DNA of 64,000 nucleotides from Streptomyces gardneri (GTDB taxonomy: Bacteria; Actinomycetota; Actinomycetes; Streptomycetales; Streptomycetaceae), in contig NZ_BJMN01000022.1 in the NCBI RefSeq assembly GCF_006539185.1, forward strand, positions 116,122 to 180,121. Direction: 5' to 3'. Below the pieces are notes generated by a model. It was given only the letters and a program-made list of their open reading frames with translations, was not told the DNA's origin and searched no databases. Made by a program: the position numbers and the translations under genes. This document shows positions 32,084 through 40,016 of this stretch, in pieces; position 1 is the first letter of the stretch, and the number at the start of each line of letters is the position of its first letter.

Positions 32084-34378
32084 TCAGTACAGGGTCCGGG
32101 TGAACTCGGCCGGAACGTAGTGGAACAGCAGGGACGTGTGGGTGCTCCCGTCGGGCAGCGGCGGACGCCAGTGCGGTACGCGGGTGCCCCGGAACAGCAC
32201 GGCCTCACCGGGACGCTGGACCAGCGACAGCGACCCGCGGGCCGTGTCGAGGAGCAGCGGCCAGCCGCCCGCGATGCCCGGTCCCGACTCCCCGAGGAGC
32301 AGGGACACCGTGTACTCGCACTGTTCGCGGTCGACGTGCCGGTCGAGGACGGCGCCCGCGCGGTACGCGGAGACGTACGCGTACGAGGGCCGTACCGGCC
32401 GCCCGGCGAGGCGGCCCACCAGGGTGCCGAACTGGTGGTGGAAGAAGCGGGACAACGACTCGTTGTACCAGCCGTAGCGGCCTTCGACCTGTGCGTCCCC
32501 GAGCGGCCAGCAGCCGGTCGCGATGAGCCGCTCGTAGTAGTCGAGGAGCGCCTCGCGGTGCCCGGGGCGCACCAGTCGGCCCATCCCGCAGACGTCCGAG
32601 CGCGCGAACTCCTCGGCGGCGTCCGCGACGGCGGCATCGGCCAGGGCCGTACGGCGCGCGCGCAGCTCCGCCGTCCCGAGCGCGCCGGCCCCGGTGAGCG
32701 CGGCGCGCAGCCCGGGCGGGAAGCCGGGTGGCAGGGGGCGTCCCGGGGCGAGCTCGCGGAGCGCCCAGAAGTCCTCGAAGCGCACCCAGTAGGGGACGAG
32801 CGCCCCGGTCTCGGCGTCGTCGGTCCACAGGAGGGGGTGGCCGCTCAGGAAGCGGTCCCGGAAGCGGGCCCTGCGTGCCATGCCGAGGGGGATGGTGACC
32901 CCGGTCTGGAGCACCGCGGTCGGATCGAGCACCGCCTCGTCGCCGCGGCCTGCGACCTCCTCGGCGTCTGGTCCGATGGGGTCCGGTCCGATGGGGTCCG
33001 GTCCGATGGGGTCCGGTTCGGTGGGGTCCGGTTCGGTGGCGTCCGGTTCGGTGGGTTCCGTCTCGTGGAGCCAGCAGGCGAAGGTCGGGCGACGGCGAGG
33101 TGCCTCCGGAGCGGGCGGGGCCGCCCGGGAAGCCGGGGTGGACTGGGGCATCGTGGTCCGTCCGTTCGTGAGGCGCCGCAGGGTGGGCCGCACGGCGTCG
33201 AGCGCCGCCGGGTCGAAGCCGGGGGTGTCGCGCCACTTGCCGGGGCGCGGCGGGCCGATCGTCGTGGCCGACAGGGGCAGGTCCCTGCCCCGCGGCGCGG
33301 CGGGCAGGTCCAGTTCGGCCTCCAGCCGCCGCAGCGTCCGCGCCGGTGCGGCGCACAGCTTGGCGTAGTCGACGTCCACCCAGGGGACGGCCGGCCGCAG
33401 GTCACGGGCGTCGAGGATCCCCTCCACGGCGGCGGCCCACTGCCGGGCCGCGATCCGCGCGAGGTCCTCGCCCGCCCAGCCGCGCCAGCCCGGTGGCAGC
33501 AGCAGGTGCCAGGCCCGCCGTGGCCAGCCGGGCAGGTCCGGGATGTTGACGAAGCCCGGATGGGTCCAGGCCCGCACCATGCTGGCCACCGTGTCGCGGG
33601 CGTCGCGGTGCAGACGGACGACCGTGGCGTCGGGGAACAGCCGCAGCAGGAAGGGGAGTCGCAGGCTGTTCTCCGGGGTCTTCTCCAGCAGCCTGGGGGG
33701 CCGGCCCCGGGGAGCACCCGTCCCGGGCGGGCGCCGCGCGTGCGCATCGCGGAGATCGGCGAGGAAGCCCGCCCGTACCGCATGCCCCCAGGTGTCGGCG
33801 TCCTCGGCGTCCAGCGCGTGCGAGGCGTAACCGCGGGCCGCCGGGTGGAGTGCGGGCACGCCCTCGATCACCCCCTCGCTCTCCCCGCCGGCCGTCCACA
33901 GGGCGGGGCTTCGGGCCAGCGCGTCGAACAGCGCGGTGCTGCCGGAGCGCGGCGGGGAGACGATGATCACGGGCGCGGGGAGCGGGGCGTCGGGGACGGC
34001 GCTCACCGGTCCGGTGAGCGCCGTCCCGAGCCGGGTCAGGGCGGGGTCCCGGGCCGCGGAGAACCCGGCGGCCGCCTCGGCCGAGGCGAAGAGGTAGCGG
34101 GCGCGTACCCCGTGGGCGTCGGCCCGCACGGCGCGGGCCAGCAGCTCCGGCGCGTCGGGGAAGGGGCCGTGGTGGGTCTCCCGCGCGGCCCGCCGCACGC
34201 GGCCGGACGGGAGCGCCACGTGGCCCTCCACGGACCACGCGACGCACTCCCGCGCAACCGCCACGCACGGCTCCTGCGCCGGCTCCTTGGGCGGCTCCTT
34301 CTCCGGCTGCTCCGCCTCCCGCGGCTCCTCTCGTCCGGGCCGCCCGCCGGACTCCCGCCCGCCCGGTCGGCCGGTCAC
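32084..34378 (-). CDS. Sulfotransferase fused to a 2-oxoglutarate/Fe(II) oxygenase-like domain
   Basis: A 764-residue two-domain protein. After a charged 35-residue head, a PAPS-type sulfotransferase spans about residues 40-400. Its 5'-phosphosulfate loop is IIVSPPRSGSTALFDAL near residue 140, and RLHRDARDTVASMVRAW is the 3'-phosphate site. A repetitive acidic/proline linker follows (six 15-bp repeats). From about 480 to the end there is an oxygenase-like jelly roll with AVLDRHVDREQCEYTVSLLLG (HxD), GWPLLLDTARGSLSLVQRPGEAVLFRG and RVPHWRPPLPDG. The frame is continuous. The GTG at 34378 overlaps the upstream stop. The substrate is unknown; sequential hydroxylation and sulfation of one acceptor is an attractive inference. 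Confidence 0.8.
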   Translation of the reverse strand: MTGRPGGRESGGRPGREEPREAEQPEKEPPKEPAQEPCVAVARECVAWSVEGHVALPSGRVRRAARETHHGPFPDAPELLARAVRADAHGVRARYLFASAEAAAGFSAARDPALTRLGTALTGPVSAVPDAPLPAPVIIVSPPRSGSTALFDALARSPALWTAGGESEGVIEGVPALHPAARGYASHALDAEDADTWGHAVRAGFLADLRDAHARRPPGTGAPRGRPPRLLEKTPENSLRLPFLLRLFPDATVVRLHRDARDTVASMVRAWTHPGFVNIPDLPGWPRRAWHLLLPPGWRGWAGEDLARIAARQWAAAVEGILDARDLRPAVPWVDVDYAKLCAAPARTLRRLEAELDLPAAPRGRDLPLSATTIGPPRPGKWRDTPGFDPAALDAVRPTLRRLTNGRTTMPQSTPASRAAPPAPEAPRRRPTFACWLHETEPTEPDATEPDPTEPDPIGPDPIGPDPIGPDAEEVAGRGDEAVLDPTAVLQTGVTIPLGMARRARFRDRFLSGHPLLWTDDAETGALVPYWVRFEDFWALRELAPGRPLPPGFPPGLRAALTGAGALGTAELRARRTALADAAVADAAEEFARSDVCGMGRLVRPGHREALLDYYERLIATGCWPLGDAQVEGRYGWYNESLSRFFHHQFGTLVGRLAGRPVRPSYAYVSAYRAGAVLDRHVDREQCEYTVSLLLGESGPGIAGGWPLLLDTARGSLSLVQRPGEAVLFRGTRVPHWRPPLPDGSTHTSLLFHYVPAEFTRTLY
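32971..33060 (-). repeat. Six 15-bp tandem repeats in the inter-domain linker
   Basis: The unit GTCCGATGGGGTCCG is repeated three times exactly, then three times as GTTCGGTGG-type variants. On the coding strand it gives TEPDA/TEPDP and three IGPDP units. Because the unit is a multiple of three, copy number can change without breaking the frame. Confidence 0.9.
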
Positions 34379-35736
34379 TTCCGGTGGATCCAGCCGGTCA
34401 CGCTGAACCGGCTGTCGGCGAAGGCCTTGCCCGGTACGCGGACGGGCAGCACCTCGTGGTCGTGGCGGCTCGGGAAGAACACCGCGAGGTTGGGGCGCGG
34501 CACGATCGTCTGGCTGCGGTCCGTGGGAACGACCCGGCCGTCCTCGACGACCGTCTCGAAGACGCGCAGCTCCCCGCCGGAGAACCGGCGCGGCTCGGCC
34601 GAGAAGAAGTAGACGAAGGTGAGCTCGCGGGTGTCCCCGCCGTCGCTGTCGCGGTGCATGCCGAAGTAGTCCCGGTCGCCGTTGGCCGTGACCTGGAGCT
34701 CGATGCGGCCCATCGGGAACGCCGGGTGGCCCAGGCGGGCGCGCACCGTGTCGAGCTGCTCCTTGATGCGGTCCGTGAACAGGGCCTCGAAGCGGCCGAG
34801 GTCGTGGAGGACCGAGCTGCTGCGGACCCGCTCGTCCACCACCGCCGCCCCCGACCCGTGCGGCTGGATCGTGGCCGGCGTGAACGCGGTCTCGCTGTCG
34901 AGGACGTACCGGAGGAGGTCGTCCTGCTCCGCGTCGGTGAGCAGTTCCCGTACGCCCTGGGCGACCTCGGCGAGCACGTCCCTCTCGAACCGGCCCGTCC
35001 CCGTGGGCACCCCGGCCGGCTTGCTGTAGTGGCCGCCGCGGACCAGCCGGGCGATCTCGGACGGGACGGTGACGCGGTCCGCCGTCCATTCCGCACGCGA
35101 CCCCAGGTAGACCGTCCCGTGGAAGGCCGCGTTGCGCTCGTACACCTCGTCGTCGACCGCGCCCGCGAGCAGGTCGACCGAGTCGGCCCCGGCCAGGCCC
35201 AGGTTCTTGAGGAGCTCGCGGGCCGGGGCGCGATAGGTGAGGTACCGCGCCGCCTCGGTGAGGAAGACGTCCTCCGTGCGCTCGAAGCCGACGCGGCGCA
35301 TGACCAGGTCGGCGAGCCTCGACTCCTCGGCGACGAGGTAGTGCACCTCGGCGCCCGGGTCGACGGCCAGCGTCTCCAGGGCCTCCTTGTACAGGGCGGC
35401 GCACAGGCCGGTGTTGGTGAGGTCCTCGTCGGCGACGTGCACCGGGCTCAGCCCCCAGCATCCGTCGGAGACCAGGTGCGTCTGCAGGACGCCGGTGATG
35501 TTGCGCGCGCCCAGGCCCCACGGCGGCCACGGCCGGTCGCGGACCGCGGCGAAGATCTGCGAGTCGCCGTCGCGGAACTGCGGCAGGACCACCTCGTCCA
35601 TCAGGTGCGGTGCGCCCGACCGCCGGAAGAAGGCGTGCAGGGCGGCTTTCGCGGTGTCACCGAGTTCGTCGAAGATCTCGATGCGCGTGGCGCCGTTGCG
35701 CTCCGTGAAGAAGTCGCGTCTGATGGGCTCGGTCAT
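34375..35736 (-). CDS. Prolyl 4-hydroxylase-like 2OG-Fe(II) oxygenase with N-terminal extra domain
   Basis: A 453-residue protein. The C-terminal 200 residues are a P4H-type dioxygenase: YFGMHRDSDGGDTRELTFVYFF (HxD), FSGGELRVFE, NLAVFFPSRHDHEVLPV (distal His) and RFSVTGWIHRK (Arg for 2-oxoglutarate). The N-terminal part (VHYLVAEESRLADLVMRRVGFERTEDV) resembles a GNAT-like fold. The ATG at 35736 has AGGAGAGG upstream. A second copy of the same site and ATG at 35751 is in frame. Its stop overlaps the fusion protein's start, so the two are translationally coupled. Confidence 0.82.
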   Translation of the reverse strand: MTEPIRRDFFTERNGATRIEIFDELGDTAKAALHAFFRRSGAPHLMDEVVLPQFRDGDSQIFAAVRDRPWPPWGLGARNITGVLQTHLVSDGCWGLSPVHVADEDLTNTGLCAALYKEALETLAVDPGAEVHYLVAEESRLADLVMRRVGFERTEDVFLTEAARYLTYRAPARELLKNLGLAGADSVDLLAGAVDDEVYERNAAFHGTVYLGSRAEWTADRVTVPSEIARLVRGGHYSKPAGVPTGTGRFERDVLAEVAQGVRELLTDAEQDDLLRYVLDSETAFTPATIQPHGSGAAVVDERVRSSSVLHDLGRFEALFTDRIKEQLDTVRARLGHPAFPMGRIELQVTANGDRDYFGMHRDSDGGDTRELTFVYFFSAEPRRFSGGELRVFETVVEDGRVVPTDRSQTIVPRPNLAVFFPSRHDHEVLPVRVPGKAFADSRFSVTGWIHRK

Positions 35737-35762
35737 GGCCTCTCCTGTCATGGCCTCTCCTG
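35733..35762 (-). repeat. Tandem duplication of a ribosome site plus start codon
   Basis: Two exact 15-bp copies of TCATGGCCTCTCCTG (plus-strand sense), followed by TCATG. Read on the minus strand each carries ATGACAGGAGAGGCC, so each start codon is preceded by its own AGGAGAGG. The result is three in-frame ATGs encoding MTGEAMTGEAMTEP. Confidence 0.85.
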
Positions 35763-35800
35763 TCATGTCGCTGTGTCGATCCCCGTGGGGAGGACGACGA

Positions 35801-36742
35801 GTGGACCTCGCGGCGGGCGCGCCGTTCCTGCGGGTGACCGGGCCGGGCGGCGAGCCGCTGCCGTGGGTGGTGGTCCGGGCTCCCGTCGTCACCCGGGCCC
35901 AGCACGTACGTCTGCACGACCTCGCGGACGAGGGCTGTCGCTTCGTCGGCGCCACCAGTCACCTGGGTTTCCCGGGGGCCGGGTTCCGTGACGAGCGCGA
36001 CTACGGGCTGCTCTGCGAGGGGTGGCTGCACTGCTTCCGGGACCCGGACCGCTTCCTGCCGCCGAACGGGCCGCGGGTGCTGGTGAGCGAGTCCGACTTC
36101 ACCGACCCGCTCCGTGTCGACCCGCGCCGGATCCACCGGCGCCCGGTGGCACACGCCCTGCCGGCGGAACTGGTCGCGGACGTGGTCCATGTGTCCGGTG
36201 CGGAGCCCTGGCGGCAGGAGGCCAAGAACTGGCCGCTCGCCGCCCGTTGCCTGCGCCGGCTGGCCGCGGAGACGGGACTGCGCGTCCTGGTCGTCGACGC
36301 CCCGCCCGGCGCCGGGTCGCTGCCGGGTGTCAGGTCGTCGGGTCCGCTGGAGTGGCCGTCCCTGCTCGCCGTGATCGCCGCCGCGCGCTGCCTGTTCGTG
36401 CCGGCCGTCCTCGACGCGTCGCCGAGGGTGCTCGCCGAGGCGCTCTGCCTCGATGTGCCCGTCGTCGTCAACCGGTCGATCCTCGGCGGCTGGCAGTACG
36501 TCAACGCCTTCACCGGCGCGTTCTTCGACGGCGTGGACGACGTGGTGCCGGCCGTCCTGGGGACGATCGGCGCCGCGGGCGGGCCGCGGTCCTGGTTCAC
36601 GGCGCATCACGGGCCGGCCCGGGCGGGCGCGCGCGTGCTCCGGCTGCTGCGTTCCCTCGATCCCTCGCTGCCCGCCCTCAGCCATGTGCTGCTGGCCCCC
36701 GACCCGGGCCCGCCGAAGCGGTCTGCGCCGGGGACACGTTGA
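35801..36742 (+). CDS. Glycosyltransferase-like protein (GT-B-type C-terminal half)
   Basis: A 313-residue protein. The C-terminal region ARCLFVPAVLDASPRVLAEALCLDVPVVVNRSILGGWQYVNAFTGAFFDGVDD resembles the acceptor/donor-site half of GT-B glycosyltransferases. The ASPRVLAEAL helix and the PVVVNRS strand stand in for the usual E-x7-E and P-V-V-A-S elements. The N-terminal half is unassigned. The GTG at 35801 follows GGGGAGGA by seven bases. It is divergent from the prolyl-hydroxylase gene, and its 3' end overlaps the convergent DUF1826-like gene by 65 bp. Confidence 0.6.
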   Translation: MDLAAGAPFLRVTGPGGEPLPWVVVRAPVVTRAQHVRLHDLADEGCRFVGATSHLGFPGAGFRDERDYGLLCEGWLHCFRDPDRFLPPNGPRVLVSESDFTDPLRVDPRRIHRRPVAHALPAELVADVVHVSGAEPWRQEAKNWPLAARCLRRLAAETGLRVLVVDAPPGAGSLPGVRSSGPLEWPSLLAVIAAARCLFVPAVLDASPRVLAEALCLDVPVVVNRSILGGWQYVNAFTGAFFDGVDDVVPAVLGTIGAAGGPRSWFTAHHGPARAGARVLRLLRSLDPSLPALSHVLLAPDPGPPKRSAPGTR

Positions 36743-37505
36743 GGACGAGCCTCGGAGGGCCCTGCATGGGCGAGCGGTGGATCCACGCGTCCGCCACGGG
36801 ATGCGGCGACCAGTGGCGCCGTACGTCGATGTGCTTGAAGTAGACGGTCGCGTCCGGCGGCACCCGGTGGACGGGGGCGTGGGGGCGCAGGAACGACGGG
36901 GTCTCGTCCATGGCGACCAGCGGGTCGGCCGCCGCACAGGCCGGTCCGTCGCCGCGGGTCCCGGCCCCCGCCTGCCGTGACACTCGTTCCCGGCGGGACA
37001 GGTAGGCGTAGAAGTCCTTCATGCTCCGTACGTCGTCGCCGGACACGTACTCCGTCGTCGGACCGTTGTAGACCCGCACGGCACCGGTCGTGGGGGCCTG
37101 CGGCGGGACCGTGTCGACGTGGAAACCGCAGCGCCGGGTGGGAGCCTCGGTGAACACCCGTACCATCACGCGCCCGACGTCCGCCGAGGCCATCACCTGC
37201 TCCACGATCCCCGTCATGTCCTCCAGGAGCGGACGCGCGACCGCCCTGTCCGTGTCGGCCAGGGCGGTGCGCGACCAGTCGGCGAACTCATCGCGGGAGA
37301 CCGCGCTCAGTGTCGTACGGGTGATGACGAGCCGCCGCGAGACCACCAGCTCGGCCAACTCGTCGAGCCAGCCGGGGCGTTCGCCCGGGGCCACGATGAC
37401 GGCGGTCAGCCCGGGGTCGGTCAGCCGCGCGATGTCCCGCGCCGTGTCCCCGCGGAGGACACCGCCGGGGAAGCTCTCCTCGTCGATGGGGACCACGGAC
37501 GGCAC
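36678..37505 (-). CDS. DUF1826-like (oxygenase-fold) protein
   Basis: A 275-residue protein resembling the DUF1826 family. The visible pattern is RVMVRVFTEAPTRRCGFHVDTVPPQAPTTGAVRVYNGPTTEYV (an FHVD dyad as in Fe(II) jelly rolls), then VYFKHIDV and ADAWIHRSPMQGPPRLVLNVSP (distal His and Arg). It would be another candidate dioxygenase in this cluster, although DUF1826 has no established activity. The start is uncertain. GTGs at 37505 and 37496 are in frame without a ribosome site; TACGGT just upstream fits a leaderless start at 37496. Confidence 0.6.
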   Translation of the reverse strand: MPSVVPIDEESFPGGVLRGDTARDIARLTDPGLTAVIVAPGERPGWLDELAELVVSRRLVITRTTLSAVSRDEFADWSRTALADTDRAVARPLLEDMTGIVEQVMASADVGRVMVRVFTEAPTRRCGFHVDTVPPQAPTTGAVRVYNGPTTEYVSGDDVRSMKDFYAYLSRRERVSRQAGAGTRGDGPACAAADPLVAMDETPSFLRPHAPVHRVPPDATVYFKHIDVRRHWSPHPVADAWIHRSPMQGPPRLVLNVSPAQTASAGPGRGPAAHG

Positions 37506-37619
37506 CGTAGCCGTCGGCCACCACCGCCCCCGGCCCGACAGGCGGGACCGGGGCCGCGAGAACCCGTTCGGCGCAGACTCCGGTCCCGGTTCCGCGTGCA
37601 GGCCCTGTGGTAACTTGCC

Positions 37620-37800
37620 CGGGCCAGTCGCACCTGTGTACGTATCAGCACGATATGTGCACGGGTCAGGGAATCCGGTGGGAATCCGGAGCTGACGCGC
37701 AGCGGTGAGGGTGACGGGCGGAGCATCGGCCACTGGGTCCCGAGGGGTCCGGGAAGGCGTTCCGTCCGGACGACCCCGAGTCCGAAGACCTGCTGGCGGC
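37620..37800 (+). ncRNA. Cobalamin riboswitch
   Basis: The conserved cobalamin-riboswitch blocks appear in order: CACGGGTCAGGGAATCCGG, then GGGAATCCGGAGCTGACGCGCAGCGGT (B12 box region), GCCACTGGG, GGGAAGGC, and GACGACCCCGAGTCCGAAGACCTGC. The spacing is normal. It lies 79 bp upstream of the BtuF-like gene on the same strand. In this family B12 binding lowers expression of the downstream genes, here the uptake operon. The 5' boundary is approximate. Confidence 0.93.
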
Positions 37801-37878
37801 CCCGGCGTCGCGCGCTGCCGTCCGGGGAGCACCGTACCGACAGGCTCCGCGCATGAGCCGTGACGCAGAGGATTCCCC

Positions 37879-38922
37879 GTGCCCCTCGCACACCCCGTCC
37901 GTTCCGCCGTGCTGCTCGTGGCCGGCGCCCTCCTCGCGGCCGGTTGCGGCTCCGGCGGTACGGCACCCGCCGAACCGGCGGCGAAGGGCACGACCGCCGG
38001 CTATCCCGTACGCCTCGACAACTGCGGTCAGCGGGTCGAGATCGACCGTGCTCCGCGCCGTGCCGTCGCCCTCGACCAGGGTTCGGCCGAGATCATGCTG
38101 TCGCTCGGTCTGGCCGACCGCATGGTGGGGACCGCCACGTGGACGGACCCGGTTCTCAAGGGGCTGGAGAAGGCGAACGCCGCGGTCCCCCGACTCGCGG
38201 ACCGTTACCCGTCGTTCGAGAAGGTGCTCGACACCGAACCCGACTTCGTCAGCGCCTCCTTCCTCTACACCCTGGGCAAGGGCGGCGTGGCGCCCCGCGA
38301 GCAGTTCGCGAAGCTCGGCGTCCCCACCTACCTCTCCCCCAGCGACTGCGTCGGCAAGGACAACAGCGGCGACGGTGACGGTGTCCGCGACCGGCCGCTG
38401 ACCATGGACACCGTGTACGGCGAGATCCGCGACCTGGCCCGGGTGTTCGGCGTGCCGGAGCGCGGCGAGAAGCTCGTCGGAGAGCTCCGCGCCCGGGTGG
38501 AGAAGGCCAAGGCCGGTGCCGACTTCGGCGACGCGTCCGTCCTGTACTGGTTCTCCGACTCGCAGGGGCCGTACATGGCCGGGTGCTGCGGCGCCCCGGG
38601 GATCGTCAGCGGGACCCTCGGCGTGAAGAACGTCTTCGACGACACGAAGGAGGAGTGGCCGCAGATCAATTGGGAGACCGTCGCCGACCGCGATCCCGAC
38701 GTGCTGGTGATCGCCGATCTGACCCGCAAGGCGCAGTCGGCCGAGAGCGCCGCGAAGAAGATCGAGTTCCTGGAGTCCCACCCCGTCACCCGGAACATGA
38801 CGGCGGTGAAGGGCAAGCGGTACGTGATCCTCAGCGGCCAGGCCATGAACCCCACCCTCCGCACCGTCGACGGCATCGAGAAGGTCGCCGCGGCCCTGCG
38901 GACGTACGGGCTCACGAAGTGA
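37879..38922 (+). CDS. btuF: Cobalamin ABC transporter substrate-binding lipoprotein (BtuF-like)
   Basis: A 347-residue periplasmic-binding-type lipoprotein with lipobox LLAAGC (Cys23). It has the helical-backbone fold of metal-chelate/B12 receptors (RAVALDQGSAEIMLSLGLADRMVG and WETVADRDPDVLVIADLTRKAQSAE). Paralogous receptors bind ferric siderophores or haem. I favour cobalamin because a cobalamin riboswitch controls the gene. The GTG at 37879 follows AGAGGA. The next gene starts within its stop codon (GTGA). Confidence 0.85.
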   Translation: MPLAHPVRSAVLLVAGALLAAGCGSGGTAPAEPAAKGTTAGYPVRLDNCGQRVEIDRAPRRAVALDQGSAEIMLSLGLADRMVGTATWTDPVLKGLEKANAAVPRLADRYPSFEKVLDTEPDFVSASFLYTLGKGGVAPREQFAKLGVPTYLSPSDCVGKDNSGDGDGVRDRPLTMDTVYGEIRDLARVFGVPERGEKLVGELRARVEKAKAGADFGDASVLYWFSDSQGPYMAGCCGAPGIVSGTLGVKNVFDDTKEEWPQINWETVADRDPDVLVIADLTRKAQSAESAAKKIEFLESHPVTRNMTAVKGKRYVILSGQAMNPTLRTVDGIEKVAAALRTYGLTK

Positions 38923-40016
38923 ACCCGTCGGGTACGGAGACGGCGGGCAGGGCGAGCCGGAGTCGTCGTCCCGATCGGGCCGCGCCCCTCTCCTCCCTCC
39001 CCTCCCGCGCGCTCCCGCCCGTCGCCGCGGCCGCCGGGATCGTCCTCCTGTGCGTCTCCGTCGCCCTCGCCCTGACCATCGGCCCGGCCGACATCCGTGT
39101 CGCCGACGCCTGGTCCGTGGTCGCCTCCCACCTCGGCGGGAAGCCGTCCGGGCTGAGTGCGATCCGCGACGGCATCGTCTGGGACCTGCGACTGCCCCGC
39201 ACCCTCCTCGCGGCCGTGTGCGGCGCCGGACTCGCCGTCTGCGGCGCGGTGATGCAGTCCCTCCTGCGCAATCCGCTCGCCGACCCGTTCGTCCTCGGCG
39301 TCTCCTCCGGCGCCTCGACCGGCGCCGTCGCGGTCGTCGTGCTCGGCGTCGGCGGCGGCGTGGTGTCCGTCACCGGCGGAGCGTTCCTCGGCTCGCTCTG
39401 TTCCTTCGCCCTGGTCCTGCTGCTCAGTCACACGCTGGGCGGGTCGACGGACCGCGTCGTCCTGGCGGGGGTCGCCGCGATGCAGCTCTTCTCCGCCCTC
39501 ACCTCGTTCGTGGTGATGACCGCCGCCGACGCCGAGACCACCCGGGGCATCCTCTTCTGGCTGCTCGGCTCGCTCACCGGCGCCGGCTGGACCGATGTCG
39601 GCGTGTGCGCCGCCGTCCTGGCCGGGGCGCTGCTGGTCTGCGGCGCACACGCCCGTACCCTCGACGCCTTCGCCTTCGGCGAGGAGGCTGCGGCGACGCT
39701 CGGCGTCTCCGTGGCCCGGACCCGTCTCGTACTCCTCACGGTCACCGCGCTGCTCACCGCCGTCCTGGTCTCCTCCGCTGGCGCGATCGGCTTCGTCGGT
39801 CTGGTCCTGCCGCACGCGGTACGGGCCCTCGCGGGCCCCGGTCACGCCCGGCTGCTGCCGCTGACCGCGCTGGCCGGGGCGGTGTTCCTGGTGTGGGCCG
39901 ACACCCTCGCCCGTACCGTCCTCGACCCGCAGGAGGTGCCGGTCGGCGTGGTGACCTCGATCATCGGCGTCCCCGCGTTCGTCCTCGTCCTGTACCGCAC
40001 CAGGAGCGCTCGATGA
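38919..40016 (+). CDS. btuC: FecCD/BtuC-family ABC permease
   Basis: A 365-residue membrane protein with about ten helices. It has the family signature LRLPRTLLAAVCGAGLAVCGAVMQSLLRNPLADPFVLGVSSGAS and the later GAIGFVGLVLPHAVRALAGPGHARLLPLTALAGAVFLVWADTLAR. BtuC dimers form the B12 channel. A 35-residue basic N-terminal extension precedes the first helix. The GTG at 38919 overlaps the btuF stop and its own stop overlaps the ATPase start (ATGA). All three genes therefore form one coupled operon. Confidence 0.9.
   Translation: MNPSGTETAGRASRSRRPDRAAPLSSLPSRALPPVAAAAGIVLLCVSVALALTIGPADIRVADAWSVVASHLGGKPSGLSAIRDGIVWDLRLPRTLLAAVCGAGLAVCGAVMQSLLRNPLADPFVLGVSSGASTGAVAVVVLGVGGGVVSVTGGAFLGSLCSFALVLLLSHTLGGSTDRVVLAGVAAMQLFSALTSFVVMTAADAETTRGILFWLLGSLTGAGWTDVGVCAAVLAGALLVCGAHARTLDAFAFGEEAAATLGVSVARTRLVLLTVTALLTAVLVSSAGAIGFVGLVLPHAVRALAGPGHARLLPLTALAGAVFLVWADTLARTVLDPQEVPVGVVTSIIGVPAFVLVLYRTRSAR

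Noticed and set aside
32971..33060. 15-bp repeats as a possible CRISPR or iteron array
   Set aside because: The units are contiguous with no spacers and lie in frame inside a coding linker. No CRISPR array was seen anywhere in the window.
31007..34612. 1201-residue plus-strand frame
   Set aside because: It runs across three real genes on both strands with composition typical of high-GC shadow frames and matches no domain.
34379..35530. Upstream part of the 1148-residue minus-strand frame containing the sulfotransferase fusion
   Set aside because: It overlaps the P4H-like gene in another frame. The GTG at 34378 in a GTGA overlap is the natural start.
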